The notes under the pieces: model-generated
Told to the model about the DNA's origin: nothing
What the model saw: only the letters and a program-made list of their open reading frames with translations
Database searches by the model: none
Made by a program: the position numbers and the translations under genes
Source of the DNA: Leptolyngbya iicbica LK
Lineage (GTDB): Bacteria; Cyanobacteriota; Cyanobacteriia; Phormidesmidales; Phormidesmidaceae
Length of the DNA: 64,000 nt
Assembly (NCBI RefSeq): GCF_004212215.1
Contig: NZ_QVFV01000003.1
Location: 248,001 to 312,000 of the forward strand
Direction of reading: 5' to 3'
Shown: positions 51,550 through 62,400 of the stretch, piece by piece
Position numbering within the stretch: position 1 is the stretch's first letter
How the letters are laid out: every line of letters starts with the position of its first letter

Positions 51550-52224
51550 GTGGATATTACCAACACGTTGTTGACCAGTTGGGTGACGATCCCGTTGTTG
51601 GCGACCTCCCTGGTGGCGGCGACGCTGATTTTTGAGCGGCTGTGGTTTTGGCGGCGAATTGCGCGACGGCAGCGCCAACTGGCTCGGACGGTGTTGCAGA
51701 CCTATGCCCAGGAGCCCCAAATTGTCGTGACTCATCTGCAAAAAAATACGGACTTGCCCTTGGCCCGCATCTTTTTGGCAGCGCTGACGTTACCCGATGC
51801 GACGCCCGAAGAATTTCGCTTGGCGTTGGAGAGTGCGGCTCAGGGCGAATTGCCGTTATTGCAGCGCTTTGCTACGGCATTTAATACGATTGTGGGCATT
51901 GCGCCGCTGTTGGGATTGCTGGGCACGATTTTGGGTTTGGTGCAGGCACTGTCGGCACTGGAACTGGGCAGTGCGGGTGGGGATAGCTCATTGGCGGTGA
52001 TTGCGGGCATTGGGGAAGCGCTGTTGACCACAGCGGTGGGCCTGGTGATTGCGATCGCTACGCTGGTCTTTGCCAATTACTTTCAAAGTCAATATCGGCG
52101 TCAGCGGGCGTTCATTCAAGAGACTGGGGGACAGCTAGAGCTGCTGTATCGGCGATCGACTCGCCACAAAATCACCCGGCCCCGCGATCGCGCCCACTCC
52201 AATCAGCCTTATCCCTATCCATAG
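51550..52224 (+). CDS. MotA/TolQ/ExbB-family proton channel subunit
   Basis: A 224-residue membrane protein starting at GTG 51550. Three membrane spans are visible: residues ~10-32, ~110-135 (IVGIAPLLGLLGTILGLVQAL, the family signature) and ~150-175. Pentameric ExbB/TolQ proteins form a proton channel around a dimer of ExbD/TolR and drive TonB-dependent uptake or envelope processes. No ExbD or TonB gene follows; the next gene is unrelated, so the partner must be elsewhere or has been lost. The C-terminal ~25 residues are basic and disordered. Confidence 0.88.
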   Translation: MDITNTLLTSWVTIPLLATSLVAATLIFERLWFWRRIARRQRQLARTVLQTYAQEPQIVVTHLQKNTDLPLARIFLAALTLPDATPEEFRLALESAAQGELPLLQRFATAFNTIVGIAPLLGLLGTILGLVQALSALELGSAGGDSSLAVIAGIGEALLTTAVGLVIAIATLVFANYFQSQYRRQRAFIQETGGQLELLYRRSTRHKITRPRDRAHSNQPYPYP

Positions 52225-52381
52225 AAATTCCGTGATTGTTATGCGCTCCAAAGGTCGTGCTTGAAATGCGACTGCCTATGGTTCATCAGCTTAAACTTGA
52301 GACACAATTGAGTGGAGGTGTTGGAAACGGGGCAAATTAACGACGTAGCATCAACCAAACTTACAGTCGAAGGCAATAGAC

Positions 52382-54205
52382 GTGGAAGCTCGTAACCGTA
52401 AAATCAGCGAATGGTATACCAAGATTCAGTACGGTGAAATTAAATTACCTAGATTTCAGCGCGTTGAAGCATGGGACAGTCATCGTATTGCCAGTCTTTT
52501 ACAAACCGTTATTCAGAATTTACCTTTAGGTATCACCCTGGTCTTAGAGGTCGGTGACCAAGAGAAATTTATCTCACGCTACCTGGAAACGGCCCCTGCC
52601 ACCCATAACAAAGTCCAGGAACATCTTCTAGATGGACAGCAACGACTGACGGCTCTCTGGCGAACATTCCACAACAACTATGCACAGGAGACTTACTACG
52701 TCTATCTCAAAGAATTTGACAATTACGATAAAAATCAAGACCGTGACGATCTATCAATTTACTGGCGTGGGAGATATATCAAGAAGAAAGACGGTAAAAG
52801 ATATCCTCTTTGGTGTGATAATCCCGCACGAACTCTAGAGAGAGGCTTAATCCCGGTTGATTTATTGCGCCCTGACAGCATTCAAACCGAAATCGATGAT
52901 TGGAGCAATGCTGCGCTTCAGGAACCTGATGCTGAAGCTGGCATAGAAACCCTAAAACAGTTTTTCTCCCTTAAAGATCGGTTACGTGCCCAAATTCAAG
53001 AGTTGCGTTCCATAATTTCCAATTACAATTTGCCCTTTCTTTCTTTACCGAATTACACAGATAAATCTGTCGCCTTGAGTGTGTTCATCAACATGAACAC
53101 CAATAGCAAACCACTCTCAACCTACGACATTATCGTTGCGGAAGTGGAAAGCGCGATGGGGCAATCTTTACATGACTTAGAGGCTGATTTACATCAGCAA
53201 CATCCAGCCATCAGTCGTTATGCACCTTTGTCGAGTCTGATTTTGACGACATCAGCACTGCTGCAAGGTAATTTGCCTAATCAACGGGGAGCCTGGAATA
53301 TGGATAAGACTCGTATGGTTGAGCAGTGGAGCAGACTGGAACGGGGATTAAACTTAATGGCTCAGTTCCTTAATGGTGAAGGGATTTATGACGAACATCG
53401 ATTACCCACTAATGCTGTGCTGGCAGTTGTCGCCGCTCTTTATGCAGATATTCCAGAATCTGGAGATAAGCGTGGGCAAGACGAGCTACTACTAAGGAAG
53501 TATATGTGGTACAGCTTCTTTAGCGATCGTTATGAGAATTCTGCAGCCACTTATGCTTTCGCTGATTTCAACGTGCTTAGAGCCATTATTACGGGCAAGT
53601 CAAAACCTGATGGAAGCGCTTATACAGTTGCAGATGTTCCAATTTTTGCGAATCATTCTCTAGTTGAGTTGGAAGAACTAAAGACCGCTGAATGGCCTAA
53701 GCGTACAACCATTCGCGGAAGGGGAGTTCTGGCTGTTATGTGCCGCTTTGGAGGGCTTGACTTTTTCACCGCAGAGAAGCTGGATGCTCAGAATATTCGT
53801 GAACGTCACTACCACCACGTCTATCCCGATGCTTTACTGAAAGAGGCTGGTATTGAAAGCTTTTTGGCGCTCAACTGTGCTCTGATAAAAGATAAAACCA
53901 ATATGTCTATCGGGCGAAAAGACCCATTAGTCTACATGAAAGAAAGATTTAAATGGGTTTCAGAAGAGATTGTACAAGACCGATTACAATCTCATCTAAT
54001 TCCCATTAATGAGCTAGCCAACGGCGGCTATGAAGGATTATCAGAAGAACAGAAAAATACGAAGTTGAAGCAAGATTTCGAAGCATTTATCCAGAAACGA
54101 GCTGAATTAGTCATGGTGGCTGTAAACAAATTAGTTGAAGGACGCCAGCTTAGCGCCACAGAGGTTTATGAAGAGGTCGAGAGCTCCTTAGTAACTATTA
54201 TTTAG
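52382..54205 (+). CDS. DUF262/DUF1524 (GmrSD-like) protein
   Basis: A 607-residue protein of the ParB-like DUF262 group. KLPRFQRVEAWD and the nucleotide-binding motif LLDGQQRLTALW are near the N-terminus. FINMNTNSKPLSTYDI is also typical. The C-terminal region (~480-530) has HYHHVYPDALLKEAG followed by ALIKDKTNMSIGRKDP, which fits the His-Me/HNH nuclease of DUF1524. Known members (GmrSD) cut modified phage DNA using NTP. The gene starts at GTG 52382, as no ATG fits in frame after the last stop. It is clearly more AT-rich than its neighbours, which suggests transfer. It stands alone, without other restriction genes. Confidence 0.85.
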   Translation: MEARNRKISEWYTKIQYGEIKLPRFQRVEAWDSHRIASLLQTVIQNLPLGITLVLEVGDQEKFISRYLETAPATHNKVQEHLLDGQQRLTALWRTFHNNYAQETYYVYLKEFDNYDKNQDRDDLSIYWRGRYIKKKDGKRYPLWCDNPARTLERGLIPVDLLRPDSIQTEIDDWSNAALQEPDAEAGIETLKQFFSLKDRLRAQIQELRSIISNYNLPFLSLPNYTDKSVALSVFINMNTNSKPLSTYDIIVAEVESAMGQSLHDLEADLHQQHPAISRYAPLSSLILTTSALLQGNLPNQRGAWNMDKTRMVEQWSRLERGLNLMAQFLNGEGIYDEHRLPTNAVLAVVAALYADIPESGDKRGQDELLLRKYMWYSFFSDRYENSAATYAFADFNVLRAIITGKSKPDGSAYTVADVPIFANHSLVELEELKTAEWPKRTTIRGRGVLAVMCRFGGLDFFTAEKLDAQNIRERHYHHVYPDALLKEAGIESFLALNCALIKDKTNMSIGRKDPLVYMKERFKWVSEEIVQDRLQSHLIPINELANGGYEGLSEEQKNTKLKQDFEAFIQKRAELVMVAVNKLVEGRQLSATEVYEEVESSLVTII

Positions 54206-54320
54206 AGTCTGATAGTGTTCCCGTAGTTGACCCTTCAATTCTGGTTTGTTGATAGCCTTTCATTTCCAGCTCAGAGTTGCTTGGAATCAAAACAATTGTA
54301 TTGTTTGAAGTTGCTCTTGT

Positions 54321-57300
54321 TTACAAGTAGTCTTGCAACGCTTTGACGCTGAGCGATTCCTTTTGCAATGCTCGCAAAGCCGCTGCGGTTGCCCGAGCGG
54401 CGGCGATGGTGGTGATAGTCGGCACTTTGTAGGCCAACGCCGTCCGCCGAATTTCGTGATCATCCTGCTGGGCTTTGTCCCCCAGCGGCGTATTGATGAT
54501 GAGCTGAATTTGCCCGTTTTTGATCTGGTCCACGACGTGGGGGCGACCTTCGTGAACTTTGAGGACGGTATCCACCGTCAGGCCATGCTCTTGCAGCACC
54601 GCTTGAGTGCCGCTGGTCGCAACTAATTGGAAACCCAGGTCAGTTAAGTCTTTGGCGATGGGCACTACCGCCTGTTTATCGCGATCGTTCATCGAGATAA
54701 AGACCGCTCCCTGCTGCGGCAGCTTCTGATTCGCGCCCAACTCGGCTTTGGCGAAGGCCTTACCGAAGTCCACGTCGATGCCCATGACTTCCCCAGTGGA
54801 ACGCATCTCTGGCCCGAGGATGGTGTCGGTGCCCAGGAAGCGATCGAAGGGCAGCACCGCTTCTTTTACGGCGATGTGTTTGGGAATCACCTCTTTGGTT
54901 ACGCCGAGTTCTGCGAGGGTTTTGCCGGACATGACCTGTACCGCAATTTTGGCCAGCGGTACCCCCGTCGCTTTGGAGACAAAAGGCACGGTGCGCGAGG
55001 CACGGGGATTCGCTTCGAGAATGTAAACCTGTTCGTCTTTGACGGCAAATTGGATGTTCATTAACCCGATGACTTGCAACCGCTTCGCCAGCTTGACGGT
55101 CCATTCGCGGATGGTGGCTAGGGCGGCATCGGACAGGGTGATGGTGGGGATGGAGCAGGCAGAGTCGCCGGAGTGAATCCCGGCTTGTTCGATATGCTCC
55201 ATGATGCCGCCGATAACGACATCGCCGGTGGCGTCGGCGATCGCATCCACATCCACTTCCACCGCTTCTTGCAAAAATTGGTCGATGAGGATGGGATGAT
55301 CAGGCTCCACCTGCACCGCATAGGTCATGTAGTGTTCGAGTTCTCGATCGGAATAGACAATTTCCATCGCCCGACCGCCGAGCACATAGCTGGGCCGCAC
55401 CACGACGGGATAGTCGATCTTGCGCGCAATCTGGAGGGCTTCGCCCGTGCTGCGGGCAATGCCGTTAGCGGGTTGGACAATCTCCAACTCGTGCAAAATC
55501 TGCTCAAATCGCTCGCGATCTTCTGCCGTATCGATGGAGTCGGGCGAGGTGCCCCAGATTTTTGTGGTGCTGTTGTTGGACAGATATTCTTGCAGCGGGA
55601 CGGCCAGTTTCAATGGTGTCTGACCACCAAACTGGATGATGATGCCCTCGGGTTGCTCGGCTTCGATGATATTCAGCACGTCCTCTTTAGTCAGCGGCTC
55701 AAAGTAGAGGCGATCGCTGGTGTCGTAGTCGGTGGAAACCGTCTCGGGGTTGGAATTGACCATGATGGTCTCGAAGTCATCATCCTGCAGCGCAAAGGAC
55801 GCATGGCAGCAGCAGTAGTCAAACTCGATGCCCTGCCCGATGCGGTTCGGCCCCCCGCCGAGAATCATGACTTTGCGGCGATCGCTGGGCTGTACCTCGG
55901 TCTCTTCTTCGTAAGTGGAATAGTAGTAGGGGGTGTAAGCTTCGAACTCAGCGGCGCAGGTGTCCACTGTTTTATAGACAGGGTTCACCCCGAGAGACTG
56001 CCGCAGTTGCCGCACGGCATCTTCGGTGGTGTTTTTGGCAAAGGCGATCTGGCGATCGCTAAAGCCCTGCTGTTTGAGGCGATACATTTGCTGCGCCGTC
56101 AGGGTATTGAGGTCTTGGCGCTTGAGCCATTTTTCGGTGGCGAGCAGATCCGCGAGCTTGTGCAAAAACCAGGGGTCGATGCCCGTCAGGGAGTAGATTT
56201 CGTCAATGTCGATGCCGAGCTGCAGGGCGTGACGCACCGAGAAGATGCGATCGGGGCTGGGGGTGCGTAAGCGCGATCGCAAGGTGGAGAGATTGGGCAA
56301 GGTTTCGCGGCGATCGCCGCCCCAACCAGCGCGGCCCGTTTCCAGCGATCGCAACGCCTTTTGAAAGGATTCCTGAAAGGTGCGACCAATGGCCATGGCC
56401 TCGCCCACCGACTTCATCTGGGTGGTCAGCACCGCCTGGGTACCGGGGAATTTTTCGAAGGCAAAGCGGGGAATTTTCGTCACCACATAGTCAATGGTGG
56501 GCTCAAAGCTCGCGGGCGTTTTTTGGGTGATGTCGTTGTTGATTTCATCCAGGGTGTAGCCGACGGCCAGCTTGGCGGCAAATTTCGCGATGGGGAAGCC
56601 CGTCGCCTTGGAGGCCAGGGCCGAACTGCGGGACACGCGCGGGTTCATCTCAATTACGATGAATTCGCCATTGGTGGGATTCACCGCAAACTGAATGTTG
56701 GAGCCCCCCGTTTCCACGCCAATTTCGCGAATGATGCGAATGGAGGCGTCCCGCAGCCGCTGATATTCCTTATCGGTCAGGGTTTGGGCCGGTGCCACCG
56801 TGATGGAGTCCCCGGTGTGAACCCCCATGGGGTCCACGTTTTCGATGGAGCAGATGATCACGACGTTGTCCGCCAGGTCGCGCATCACTTCCAGCTCATA
56901 CTCTTTCCACCCCAGCAGCGATTGCTCGATGATGATCTGCGACACGGGGCTGGCATCTAGCCCGGACTGGGAAATGCGCTCAAATTCTTCTTGGTTGTAG
57001 GCGATGCCGCCGCCCGCGCCGCCCATGGTAAAAGCGGGACGAATAATCAGCGGAAAGGAGTTGATTTTGGCGGCGACCTCTTTGGCGTCGCTCATGGTCT
57101 CGGCCAGCCCCGACGGACACACCGCCACGCCGATTTTTTCCATGGCGTCTTTAAAGAGTTTGCGGTCCTCGGCTTTTTCAATGGCGTCCAATTTGGCCCC
57201 AATCAGCTCCACGCCGTAGCGATCGAGCACGCCGCTTTTGGCCAAATCCACCGCAATATTCAGCGCCGTCTGGCCCCCCATGGTGGGCAGCATGGCGTCG

Positions 57301-57548
57301 GGGCGTTCCTGTTCGATGACCTTGGCGACCAGTTCCGGCGTCAGGGGCTCAATGTAGGTGCGATCGGCCGTTTCGGGGTCGGTCATGATGGTGGCCGGAT
57401 TCGAGTTCACCAGCACCACTTCGTAGCCTTCTTCGCGCAGCGCTTTGCACGCCTGAGTCCCCGAGTAGTCAAACTCGCAGGCTTGACCAATCACAATCGG
57501 GCCAGAACCAATGAGGAGGATTTTTTTCAGGTCTTCGCGGCGCGGCAT
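54321..57548 (-). CDS. carB: Carbamoyl-phosphate synthase large subunit
   Basis: Makes carbamoyl phosphate from bicarbonate, ammonia (channelled from CarA) and two ATP for arginine and pyrimidine synthesis. The 1075-residue protein has two homologous ATP-grasp halves (residues ~1-400 and ~550-930), an oligomerisation segment between them and a C-terminal allosteric MGS-like domain (~940-1075). The start [20 protein letters not shown] is standard. Repeated signatures [21 protein letters not shown] and [20 protein letters not shown] are present. No carA is adjacent, which is normal in cyanobacteria. No odd features. Confidence 0.98.
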   Translation of the reverse strand: MPRREDLKKILLIGSGPIVIGQACEFDYSGTQACKALREEGYEVVLVNSNPATIMTDPETADRTYIEPLTPELVAKVIEQERPDAMLPTMGGQTALNIAVDLAKSGVLDRYGVELIGAKLDAIEKAEDRKLFKDAMEKIGVAVCPSGLAETMSDAKEVAAKINSFPLIIRPAFTMGGAGGGIAYNQEEFERISQSGLDASPVSQIIIEQSLLGWKEYELEVMRDLADNVVIICSIENVDPMGVHTGDSITVAPAQTLTDKEYQRLRDASIRIIREIGVETGGSNIQFAVNPTNGEFIVIEMNPRVSRSSALASKATGFPIAKFAAKLAVGYTLDEINNDITQKTPASFEPTIDYVVTKIPRFAFEKFPGTQAVLTTQMKSVGEAMAIGRTFQESFQKALRSLETGRAGWGGDRRETLPNLSTLRSRLRTPSPDRIFSVRHALQLGIDIDEIYSLTGIDPWFLHKLADLLATEKWLKRQDLNTLTAQQMYRLKQQGFSDRQIAFAKNTTEDAVRQLRQSLGVNPVYKTVDTCAAEFEAYTPYYYSTYEEETEVQPSDRRKVMILGGGPNRIGQGIEFDYCCCHASFALQDDDFETIMVNSNPETVSTDYDTSDRLYFEPLTKEDVLNIIEAEQPEGIIIQFGGQTPLKLAVPLQEYLSNNSTTKIWGTSPDSIDTAEDRERFEQILHELEIVQPANGIARSTGEALQIARKIDYPVVVRPSYVLGGRAMEIVYSDRELEHYMTYAVQVEPDHPILIDQFLQEAVEVDVDAIADATGDVVIGGIMEHIEQAGIHSGDSACSIPTITLSDAALATIREWTVKLAKRLQVIGLMNIQFAVKDEQVYILEANPRASRTVPFVSKATGVPLAKIAVQVMSGKTLAELGVTKEVIPKHIAVKEAVLPFDRFLGTDTILGPEMRSTGEVMGIDVDFGKAFAKAELGANQKLPQQGAVFISMNDRDKQAVVPIAKDLTDLGFQLVATSGTQAVLQEHGLTVDTVLKVHEGRPHVVDQIKNGQIQLIINTPLGDKAQQDDHEIRRTALAYKVPTITTIAAARATAAALRALQKESLSVKALQDYL

Positions 57549-57962
57549 AGGCTTTTCCCAACCAAGGCAGGATACAGATCCAAATCATTCTATAGGCTGT
57601 TGCTGATCCCCAACGTCCTGATCCAAATTTGCTTGGAATTGCAAGACCTGCCGCAATGCCAAAAGACTCAATACTCGCTAGCAACCGCCGAAAAAAGCTG
57701 ACGGTCTAGCGGTGGCTTTGAGAGTCCTTGTCCGCCGCCGCCACTGAGCAAACAAGCTCTAGGACAGCGGACAATTACCATCATGATTTTGGCTCAACAG
57801 GCGAGCCAAAATTTGATCTGAGCATGGAGCTACGGAGCGGTTAGGCGTTCGGTACTCAAAATTACTTGGTGACTCCAGAAATTCTTGTTATTTTCATGGA
57901 ACGACGTAATCACCCTGCGATCGCTGTATTTATCAACTTAGTCTTCTTGGTGCTGCTGCCTT
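57549..57962. other. Intergenic stretch between carB and the TIR gene
   Basis: About 410 bp containing the divergent promoters of carB and the TIR/STAND operon. Small open frames exist but none is convincing. One HIP1-like GCGATCGC is at 57918. No direct repeats or attachment site were recognised. Confidence 0.4.
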
Positions 57963-59456
57963 ATGACTTTCGCGCAGGATGTCTTTATTAGCTTCACCCA
58001 TATTGATAACCAGTCTTTGAACCCGGATGAAGACGGCTGGATATCATCCTTCCACAAGGCGTTAGAGATTCGGCTGTCGCAGTTGCGGGGCAAAGAGTCG
58101 CGCATTTGGCGCGATCGCCGACTGTGGGGCAACGAAGATCTCGATGAAGCCATTTTTGATGCTCTGACCCAGTCAGCCCTACTGGTGTCGGTGTTGTCGC
58201 CGCGCTACTTGCAATCCGAATGGTGTATGAGAGAGCTCCAGCGGTTTTGTCAGGCCGCAGATCAGGGGGGCGGCTTGCGAGTCGGAGAGGCCAAAGCACG
58301 GCTGTTTAAGGTGATTAAGACTTACCTGCCCATCGAGCAGCACCCAGCAGTAGTGGCCAACTTTTTAGGGTATGAGTTCTACGAAATTGATGATGCCGGT
58401 CGGCCCCAAGAGTTTGACCGGGTTTACGGCCCAGAGCAGGAGCGGAAGTTTTACGCCAAATTAAACGACTTGGCCTACGACATTCACCAAACTCTGGAAA
58501 TTCTAGACGCCCAGGTGGGGCAGCCCCCATTGACCGAGCCACAATTCGGAGCCGTCGCCGCTGATCGCAAAGTGATTTACCTGGCCGATACTACGCCCGA
58601 CTTGCAGGTCGATCGCGAGCGCATTCGGCGGGAGTTAGAGCAGGCGGGCCATCAGGTGCTGCCAGAGCAGCCCTTGCCCAGCGAGCCGGGAGCCTTTAAG
58701 CAGACGGTGTGTGAAGCGTTGACCCGCGCCCACCTGTCGGTGCATTTATTGAGTCCGTATCCCAGTCAGCCCCCGGCGGGGCAGTCGCCCACTCAGGAAC
58801 AGCTCTATCGCCAATTGGTGACTGCGCGGACCCGCGATCAGGTTGCCCTCGCCGCCCAATGTGGACAAGGACGGTCAGACTTTTCGCGGTTGTTGTGGTT
58901 GCCCCCGGATACCGGCGCAGTCGCCCCAGACGATTTCGTGACTGAACTTCAAAGCGACCCCGATTTCATCCGCACGAATTTAGAAGCGTTGAAGGACATC
59001 ATCCACACCCGCTTGACTCAGCCTGCTACACCAGCCTTGGAGCTTTCCACCGATGGGCGGGTACAGATTTATTTGGATTGTGACGAGCGCGATTTGGAGA
59101 ATCCAGCGATCGATCCCCTATTTGAGTGGCTCGATCAGCATTTTCAGGTGATTTTGCCGGACTACGAGCAGGGCACCCTCAGCCGCTCGGAGGCATTGCT
59201 ACAGCAGTGTGAGGCGGTATTGATTTATTACGGTGAGGCCAGTGCCCTGTGGCTCAAGCGTCGCCTCAATGCGCTGAAAAAGACCCTGTATGGTCGACCC
59301 AAACCCTTGTTGGCCAAGGCCGTGTATGTGGCCGACCCGGCCAAGCAAAAGTTTTCTGATCCGGAGGTGTTGATGATTCCCGGTTATCAGGGCTTTCAGC
59401 CCACACTGTTGGAAGAGTTTGTGGCCTCGTTAGGCCCTGCAGGAGGGCAAGCATAA
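57963..59456 (+). CDS. TIR-domain protein with two further TIR-like modules
   Basis: A 497-residue soluble protein. Residues 5-175 form a TIR domain: DVFISFTHIDNQS, IWRDRRLWGNEDLDEAI, LLVSVLSPRYLQSEWCMREL. The Glu of WCMREL lies where TIR NADases have their catalytic Glu. A second Rossmann-like module (~205-345) starts VIYLADTTPDLQVDRERI, and a third (~365-490) VQIYLDCDERDLENPAI; both resemble TIR or DUF4062 units without the WCxxE motif. No membrane span. It lies 2 nt before a STAND-WD40 gene and shares its operon. The likely model is an effector or adaptor activated by the STAND partner, perhaps by NAD+ cleavage; this is inferred. Confidence 0.87.
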   Translation: MTFAQDVFISFTHIDNQSLNPDEDGWISSFHKALEIRLSQLRGKESRIWRDRRLWGNEDLDEAIFDALTQSALLVSVLSPRYLQSEWCMRELQRFCQAADQGGGLRVGEAKARLFKVIKTYLPIEQHPAVVANFLGYEFYEIDDAGRPQEFDRVYGPEQERKFYAKLNDLAYDIHQTLEILDAQVGQPPLTEPQFGAVAADRKVIYLADTTPDLQVDRERIRRELEQAGHQVLPEQPLPSEPGAFKQTVCEALTRAHLSVHLLSPYPSQPPAGQSPTQEQLYRQLVTARTRDQVALAAQCGQGRSDFSRLLWLPPDTGAVAPDDFVTELQSDPDFIRTNLEALKDIIHTRLTQPATPALELSTDGRVQIYLDCDERDLENPAIDPLFEWLDQHFQVILPDYEQGTLSRSEALLQQCEAVLIYYGEASALWLKRRLNALKKTLYGRPKPLLAKAVYVADPAKQKFSDPEVLMIPGYQGFQPTLLEEFVASLGPAGGQA

Positions 59457-59458
59457 TC

Positions 59459-62400
59459 ATGGTGATGACTCCTCAGCGCACGAATCCATTCCCCGGTCTA
59501 CGGCCCTTTGAGCTGGACGAAGAGCATCTGTTTTTTGGCCGCGAAGGGCAATCCGATGAACTGATCAATCGCCTGCATCGCACTCGCTTTCTGGGGGTCG
59601 TGGGCACCTCGGGTAGTGGTAAATCCTCTCTGGTGCGGGCGGGGTTGTTGCCCTCGCTGTATAGCGGCTTTTTGCCGGGGGCGAGTTCCAGTTGGCGTAT
59701 TGCGGTGTTGCGGCCCGGTAGTGCCCCGATACACAATTTGGCCGCCGCGCTGAATGACTCAGAGGTCTTAGGGGCAGCAACCACCAACGACGAAGCCATT
59801 ATTCGCCTGGCGCTCATGGAGAGTACTCTGCGGCGAGGCAGCCTGGGCCTGGTGGAAGTGGCCCAGCAAGCCCGTCTGGCTGCGGATGAGAGTCTGCTCA
59901 TCGTGGTGGATCAGTTTGAGGAACTGTTTCGCTTTAAGGCGCAAGCGGAAGCTGCGGGCAAGTCCCTAGAGGCGGAAGATGAGGCGGCCGCGTTTGTGAA
60001 GCTGCTATTGGCGGCGGTGAATCAGCGGGCGGTGCCGATTTTTGTGGTGCTGACCATGCGATCGGACTTTTTGGGGGACTGCGCCCAGTTTCGTGACCTG
60101 CCGGAAACCCTGAACGATAGCCAGTACCTGATTCCCCGGCTGACGCGGGAGCAGCTGCGGCGGGCCATTGAGGGGCCAGTGGCGGTGGGAGGCGCGACCA
60201 TCACCCCGCGCCTGGTGAATAAGCTGCTCAACGACACCGGGGACAACCCCGACCAGTTGCCGATTTTGCAGCATGCCCTGATGCGCACCTGGGACTATTG
60301 GGAAGATCAGCGCACCCCGGACGCGCCGCTGGATCTAGAACATTATGAAGCGATCGGCGGTATGGCCCAGGCCCTCTCCCGCCATGCGGATCAGATTTAT
60401 GAAGGCTTTACTGACGATCAGTGTGAAGGGTTAAAGACCGATCGCAGTCGGGCGATCGCTGAAGTCTTGTTCAAATGCCTGACGGATCGGGGAGCCGATA
60501 ATCGAGAAATTCGCCGCCCGACCCAGCTCGGGGAAATTTGCGCCGTAGCGAATGCCGAGTTAACTGAAGTCGTTGAGGTTATTGATGCCTTTCGGGGGCC
60601 ACGGCGATCGTTTTTGATGCCACCCCCCTCGGTGCCCCTGCACGCAGGTTCCGTAATTGATATCTCTCACGAGAGTTTGATGCGCAACTGGCAGCGGCTC
60701 AAAGGGTGGGTCGAGCAGGAGGTACAGTCAGCCAACATTTACCGACGACTAGCAGAAACGGCGTCGATGCATGAGCAGAGTCAGGCTGGCTATTTGCGCG
60801 ACCCAGAGTTGACCATTGCCCTGAATTGGGAAGCCAAAACGCAACCCACCCAAGCTTGGGCCGATCGCTATGCGACCAATTTTGAAGAGGCCATGGCGTT
60901 TTTGGCGGCGAGTGCCGACGCGCAAGAGCGCGAAGCCACAGAACGGGAACGAACCCGAAGACGGGAAATCAATCGTTTGCGAGGGTTTCTCGCCATCTTT
61001 GCAGGGCTATCGGTATTGGCTGGGAGTACAGCAGTCTACGCCTTCTATCAGCAACAGGAAGCTCAAATACAAGCACAGATAGCAGAAGAACGAGGACGAG
61101 AAGCGAAACACCAAGAAGGGGTGGCAGATCGTCGTCGACAAGAAGCAGAATGGCAGCAACAAGAAGCTGAGCGGCAGCGGCGAGAAGCGGAACGCCTACG
61201 AGCTGAAGCAGAAGTTGCGAAGGAAGATGCCCTAGAACAGCAGCAGGAAGCCGAAACGGCTCGACTTGCCGAAGCCGAACAGCGTCAGCAGGCGCAAGCA
61301 GCACGACGAAGAGCTGAGGCTGGAGAAGCGGAAGCACAGCAACAGGCCGAAATTGCCAAACAGCAAACAGCAATTGCCATACGGGAAACGCAAAGGGCCG
61401 AAAAGCAAGCTCTAAATGCAAACATCCAGACTGGAGCGTTAACGGTCGAAAACTTAATGGCCAGTAAGCTCCATATCCCAGCGCTGCTCAGCGGCTTAGA
61501 GTTAGGACTACTCATTAGTACAATTGAAGCAGACTTAATCTCGCGAATTGACAGCCCAATCAGCTCAAGTACTCGCCTACAGGCGGTTTCGGTCCTGCGA
61601 GAGAGCTACCATCACAAAGACCTGGAGCGCAACACTTTCCTCCATCCTGATGGACTCAGGAGTGTGAGTTTTGCTCCCGATGGTCAGACAATTGCCAGTG
61701 CTAGCTTCTCAAGGGTGAAGCTGTGGGATCGCAGTGGTCGTGAACTGCAAACCTTGGTTGGCCATTCCGATAGGATTTTGAGTGTGAGTTTTGCCCCGGA
61801 TGGTCAAACGCTAGTCAGTGCCAGCACCGATGGTACGGTGAAGCTGTGGGATGTGAGTAGCGGTCGTGAACTGCAAACCTTGGCTGGCCATTCCGATTGG
61901 GTTTGGAGTGTAAGTTTTGCTCCCGATGGTCAGACAATTGTCAGTGCCAGCAATGATGGCACGGTGAAGCTGTGGGATGTGAGTAGCGGTCGTGAACTGC
62001 AAACCCTAGAAGGTCATAATGATTTGGTCTTGAGTGTAAGTTTTGCTCCGGATGGTCAGACGATAGCTAGTTCTAGCGATGGCACGGTGAAGCTGTGGGA
62101 TGTGAGTAGTGGTCGTGAATTGCAAACCTTAGAAGGTCATAATGACTGGGTCAGGAGTGTAAGTTTTGCCCCGGATGGTCAGACAATTGCTAGTGCCAGC
62201 GCAGATGGCACGGTGAAGCTGTGGGATGTGAGTAGCGGTCGTGAACTGCAAACCCTAGAAGGTCATAATGATTTGGTCTTAAGTGTAAGTTTCGCTCCGG
62301 ATGGTCAGACGATAGCTAGTTCTGGCAATGGCACGGTGAAGCTGTGGGATGTAAGGAGCGGCCGTGAACTGCAAACCCTCGAAGGTCATAATGACTGGGT

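Noticed and set aside
55173-56270. 365-codon plus-strand frame antisense to carB
   Set aside because: It mirrors the coding strand of a secure gene; its His/Gly/Val-rich reading is typical of antisense shadows.
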